Shown here one piece after another: positions 59,988-64,000 of a stretch of DNA of 64,000 nucleotides (position 1 is the stretch's first letter; each line of letters begins with the position of its first letter). The position numbers were made by a program, and so were the translations under genes. The stretch lies in contig JAINUG010000137.1 of the NCBI GenBank assembly GCA_029706075.1, positions 2,592,501 to 2,656,500 on the forward strand, read 5' to 3'. The notes below the pieces were generated by a model. That model made no database searches. It saw only the letters and a list, made by a program, of their open reading frames with translations, and had not been told where the DNA came from. Origin of the DNA: Aldrovandia affinis. Taxonomy: Eukaryota; Chordata; Actinopteri; Notacanthiformes; Halosauridae.

Positions 59988-60292
59988 CATGTGTCTACGT
60001 GTGTTTGGGCATATGTGTGTGTGTGTGCATGTGGGTATGCGTGTGTGCATATTCTTCTGTGGTGGGCATATATGTGTGTGTGTGTCTGTGTGTGTGTGTG
60101 TGGACGTGTGTTTGGGTATATGTGGGTGTGTGTGTGTATGCATGCATCTCTATGTGCGTTTGACCACGTTTGTACGTGTGTGTGGGTATGTGTGTGTGCG
60201 TGTGGGTATGCGTGTGTGCATATTCTTCTGTGGTGGGCATATGTGTGTGTGTGTCTGTGTGTGTGTGTGTGTCTGTGTGTGTGCGTGTGTCT
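59951..60292. repeat. TG-rich array with a 171-bp tandem duplication
   Basis: A TG microsatellite containing two copies of GCATATTCTTCTGTGGTGGG (60047 and 60218), 171 bases apart, with matching TG-rich flanks. A long segment was duplicated, not only the dinucleotide. Confidence 0.85.
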
Positions 60293-60776
60293 GAAAGAGA
60301 AGGTGCACGCTACGACAGAAAGACAGAGACGGAACACGACAACCGCGCACAACACAAAGGGACGAGTGTCTGCGACGTGTTTGTTTTAAACGAACATGAA
60401 AATGAACATCTTGAAATGTTTAAATTCATCAGGCCGGCCTTATTTGTGCGGCCGCTCCGTCAGAAGTGGCCGTCTGGCTGGGGGCCTCAGTACTCCACCC
60501 CGCACAGCATAACCCAGAGCGCGATGATGAAGGTCTGTCTGAGGCCAAATCACCCTGCGGGTCTCTGCTCTCAATCCAACTGTGACGAATGTCGCCCCCT
60601 GCAGGACCCTCTAGGCAACCGCAGGATGAAACGCAGTAATCGGATCTCTGTTTTCTGCACATAGCCTTTGCTGCTTTTGTGACTACGGGAACTGCAGTGA
60701 TATCGGCTTGGATTCAATCAACGTTTCGTTTCTACACAAACACAGTTTGGCGAGCCACTGAACGCTGGACACTGAA
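60293..60776. other. Upstream flank, moderately GC-rich
   Basis: No gene recognised. There are several CpGs around 60430-60470, but no exon signature. Confidence 0.45.
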
Positions 60777-61019
60777 AGGCTGGCAGTGTAGTGTAATGGT
60801 TAGGGAACTGGGCTTGTAACTCAGAGGTTGCAGGTTCAATCCCCAGGTGGGGCACTGCTGTTGTACCCTTGAGCTAAAGGTACTTAACCTGAATTGCTTC
60901 AGTAAAATATCCAGCTGTATAAATGGATTATATGTCAAGAAATGTAAACTGTGTAAGTCGCTCTGGATAAGAGCGTCTGCTAAATGCCTAAAAATGTAAA
61001 AAAAATGTAAAATGTAAAT
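60777..61019 (+). repeat. tRNA-derived SINE, family A
   Basis: Near-complete reference copy: GGCTGGCAGTGTAGTGTAAT, GGTTGCAGGTTCAATCCCCA, GAATTGCTTCAGTAAAATAT, TCCAGCTGTATAAATGGATT, GTCGCTCTGGATAAGAGCGT and a (AAATGT)n end. Confidence 0.9.
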
Positions 61020-62033
61020 GGACCAAATTCAGTTTGTAAAGAATAAAACAGCAATCACATTCAACTGTGAGTGAAAGTTTAGGAATAATTGTGATTGTAT
61101 CTCTGCTCCAGTATTTCTTTCAAGTACACAAAAAAACCCCAAAGGCAAACCACCACTTTGCAGAGAGACACTCAAAGAGAGACGCTCTCACATGCTGATA
61201 TACACAACTGCGGTGCACAAAGTGAGAAATGCATTTCTCCAAGGAGTACTGTCGTCGCTGTGGCACTAACGGCACCTCGTAAAGTGTCCGTTTGTGACTG
61301 CACATGTCAACACTGCCTGCAGTGCGCCTGTGAACGTTAATTACCCTGAGCCCCCAGGCATGTGGCAGGGCAGACGGATTCAAACCCGGAGCCCCGAGCT
61401 CTCATCCACCGCGCTCACGTTACAAAGCCACTGTTCGGGCCGTATATCTCCAGCCATATGGAGCTGATCTCCCTGCAAATTCCTCTCAGACATGCTGACC
61501 TAACAACGCAGGTCATGTAAGAGGCCCTGGTGCAATATATCACTCTTTAAGATACAGTGGAAGGAATTCTATCCGTTAAGAATGGCTTCACTCAGCTCTG
61601 GAGAGGTGCATGCTGAAGGAGATCCTTCATATTGTGTCGGAATAAATTACGACATTTAAATCATTTTAAGACCCAAGCTGTTATTCACAAGGTACTGCCA
61701 GAGGCATGGTGAGCCACACCCAATGCTGTGTGCGTTTGAAAATGCACTACATGCTATAATCAACAGCATATAGACAGCAGCAAACGAAATATGATTTCTT
61801 CGCAGTGGGTTGTTGGGAAAGGCAAGATGTAACAATGATTTTGACACACAAAAAATGTATCATCACAACCATAGTAAAAAAACTGTTCTGTGGCCAGTGA
61901 CACTAAACAGTACAGTGAAAAGCCTGAGAAATGGGTACGATTTTTATTAGCACTAGAAATGGAACTCTACTAGTCACTAGTATTATTGGGGTAATGAGGA
62001 TTCTATCTCAATTTATCCGAGGTAGAGACAAGA
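61020..62033. other. Upstream flank, unique
   Basis: No gene or repeat recognised. Confidence 0.5.
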
Positions 62034-62280
62034 GGCGGCATGTAGTATAATGGTTAGGGAACTGGACTTGTAACTCAGAGGTTGCAGGTTCAATTCCCAG
62101 GTGGGACGCATCTGCCGTTGTACCCTTGAGCTAAAGGTACTTAACCTGAATTTCTTCAGTAAAATATCCAGCTGTATAAATGGATTGTATGTAAAGAAAT
62201 GTAAACCCTGTCATGTAAATGTAAAGTCACTCTGGATAAGAGCGTCTGCTAAATGCCTAAAATGTAAATGTAAAATGTAA
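62034..62280 (+). repeat. tRNA-derived SINE, family A, with small insertions
   Basis: Complete copy with GGTTGCAGGTTCAATTCCCA. It has extra bases before the tail (an added CTGTCATGTAAATGTAAA-like stretch near 62210) and in GGTGGGACGCATCTGCCG. Flanks share AGACAA (62026-62031 and 62280-62285), a weak target duplication. Confidence 0.87.
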
Positions 62281-62285
62281 GACAA

Positions 62286-63555
62286 CACCCGCTATCACAG
62301 CAAGGAAAAGGGCAGAAAAAAATCCCTCCTACCACCAAAAGTGATGGAGGACAGGCAGGCCTATAATCATTGGGGAGAAATAAAACAGGGAATTGTTCAC
62401 AAAAATGATACATATCTTTTGTTTCCGTTTGAACTGCAGGGACGACCGGCTCTTGCACGTGTTCTGAAATGGAGCACCTTTTTCCTTTGACATTTCAAAG
62501 CCCTTTGACCAAAAGTCTGTCCTGTACTTGCACAAGGCAGCCCCTTGAATAGGTCCCCATCGAAAGAAAGGAATCATCTGGAACAATAGGAGATGTCAAC
62601 ACGGACTCGGAGGACGGCCAGAGAAGCGGAATTAAAATATGCACGTAATTACCCAGGCTCCTCTGGGTGAACCCTGTGATCAGGAACGTTGTGACGGAGC
62701 TGGCGGAGAGGCCGACAGCGAGCCGCCCCCGTGATTAGAACAGGAAAGGGGACGACTGTCACGGGTCAGGGAGATCGTGCCCCTTCTCCGTGGCCGCCCC
62801 ACGGACGATGTGCGCGATCGCATTCCCAGCCTGACCGGGGGAAAATAAAACCCACAGATTTAGAGCCCAATTTAAAAGATGGTCCCTGGATGCCTCGGCA
62901 TGGCTAATGTGCTTACAGGGCCAGCTGAAAATAAATAAATAAATCAATAAAACCGAGAGGAGAAATGCAGGAGAAATCGCTTTAACAGGTGCGACCGAGG
63001 CCGCGCAGAGGAGGCGGTCTGAAGGGAAAGCTGCTCCCTCTGTAGCGTTGACTCTCCCCCTAATTTATTACTATAGGACATGACCAAGCATAAACCATGA
63101 GTGATGCCTTCGAGTTTCTCTGTCTCCAAAAAAAGACCTGTGTGCAGAGCTGTGATACCGAGAGTCATCAACAGACTGAGAGCTAGTCAAGCTTAGTTTG
63201 AGCTTTCGGACATACTGAACATTATGATGGACAAACATAGGACTCCGATTAATGTTGCTGAGATTAAGTGGTCTTCAGTAACTCCAAATGACATACATTG
63301 ACTTTCTACTATAACTTTAGCAAATGGGCTTTCTGTACGACATAGGCTCCTGTCTCATTTTCACATCATTACATAAATATGTGGGTGTAACAACATGTTT
63401 ATTTGGTTTAATAAAATGTAATGTTGCATCCCTCCAAGGGAGTTACAGACACTTGTAGAATCTGTGCCAAGGTGCACTGAAGCTGTTCTGGTGGCTTGTG
63501 GTGGCCCGACGCCCTATTACGACATTCTATGTTGCAGTTTCCTATATAGTACATA
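62286..63555. other. Upstream flank, unique
   Basis: No gene recognised. 62690-62830 is CpG-rich for this region and could be regulatory. Confidence 0.45.
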
Positions 63556-63557
63556 TA

Positions 63558-64000
63558 CAGTGGGGTCCAAAAGTCTGAGTCCACTACCAAGATCTGTTTG
63601 TTTTCATTGTTAATTGAAAACTAACAACATTTTTACTCATGTGAAATTTGTTATTCAAGAATGTCATAAAACACTGATACAAATAAAAAAGATGTTTGTT
63701 TGAGAAGGGATGGTATGAAATTGAAATATCTATTAATATTTTATTTGCACACCATTGCCTTTCATTTCCTCAAAATGTTTGGACACCTTATTTTTCATTT
63801 AAGTTTTAATACATGGACACTCCTAATACAGTGTGAGTTGTTTTGGTCTAACAATTAATACCGGATATGACGTAAGGTGTTCTCCTTGCTACTACAGGTG
63901 CTTTAATCTTGAAAAAGGACACTTCCTTTGCACAGGTTTTACCAGCTGTTTGTAATTATGTCAGCAGAGCTTAGTGAAGTAGTTAGAGGTCAAATTGTTC
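63558..64000 (+). mobile_element. Tc1/mariner transposon, 5' part (cut by window edge)
   Basis: TA (63556-63557) is followed by CAGTGGGGTCCAAAAGTCTG, the terminal repeat of a widespread fish Tc1-type family. About 400 bases later an ATG at 63958 opens MSAELSEVVRGQIV, matching the N-terminal helix-turn-helix start of Tc1 transposases. No stop is seen in the 43 visible coding bases. Whether the element is intact cannot be told from this window. Confidence 0.85.
63958..64000 (+). CDS. Tc1-type transposase N-terminus (partial)
   Basis: Fourteen codons of a Tc1-family transposase, which binds the terminal repeats and cuts and pastes the element by DDE chemistry. Only the start of the DNA-binding region is visible. 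The distance from the terminus (400 bases) fits long-terminal-repeat-type Tc1 elements with internal binding sites. Confidence 0.7.
   Translation, partial: MSAELSEVVRGQIV

Noticed and set aside
62690-62947. Possible coding exon in a CpG-rich block
   Set aside because: A minus-strand frame exists but lacks splice signals and familiar protein motifs.
52400-64000. Exons of the gene expected upstream of tmtc2 in other vertebrates (METTL25 in mammals)
   Set aside because: No reading frame resembling a methyltransferase-like protein was seen. The neighbour probably lies beyond the window.

Overview
The window is vertebrate nuclear DNA from a ray-finned fish, most likely a teleost. It is AT-rich and gene-poor. 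It is crowded with tRNA-derived SINEs carrying fish-type 3' tails, short hAT, piggyBac and Tc1/mariner transposons, CR1-like LINE ends, and long GA and TG microsatellites. The clade within fishes cannot be fixed from sequence alone.

One host gene is recognisable: tmtc2, read on the minus strand. Its product is an ER multi-pass O-mannosyltransferase that modifies cadherins. Coding exon 1 lies at 51792-51874. It opens with an in-frame stop just before the ATG and ends at a GT donor. Exon 2 runs from 405 to beyond the left edge and begins after a polypyrimidine tract and an AG. Joined, the two exons give residues 1-162, closely matching my recollection of the vertebrate TMTC2 N-terminus. Intron 1 therefore fills 406-51791 (51.4 kb), most of the window. 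A CpG-rich promoter with a perfect NRF1-type palindrome lies near 52.0-52.35 kb, and the presumed 5' leader holds two small upstream ORFs.

From left to right: exon 2 and a GC-box cluster (0-2.4 kb); SINEs and hAT elements (2.5-10.3 kb); a heptamer minisatellite, a CpG-rich block and a 440-bp GA tract (13.7-14.9 kb); mostly unique intron with a hAT relic (15-31 kb); SINEs, a palindromic MITE and a mariner-type MITE with a nested LINE tail (31.5-34.3 kb); a 370-bp TG tract (36.2 kb); two minisatellites (41.0-42.3 kb); a long imperfect hairpin (45.3-45.5 kb); a SINE inside a SINE (46.4-46.8 kb); a CR1-like LINE end (47.2 kb); then exon 1 and promoter. The upstream flank (52.4-64 kb) has more SINEs, a SINE-derived minisatellite, a piggyBac-type MITE, and the start of a Tc1/mariner element cut by the window edge.

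There is no sign of a new multi-gene system, CRISPR array, or retroviral or LTR element. The most interesting signals are the minisatellite that grew from a SINE head, the two-unit order in the 38-bp minisatellite, the hairpin at 45.3 kb, the almost complete G/C ending of codons in tmtc2 exon 2, and several transposons with intact target duplications.
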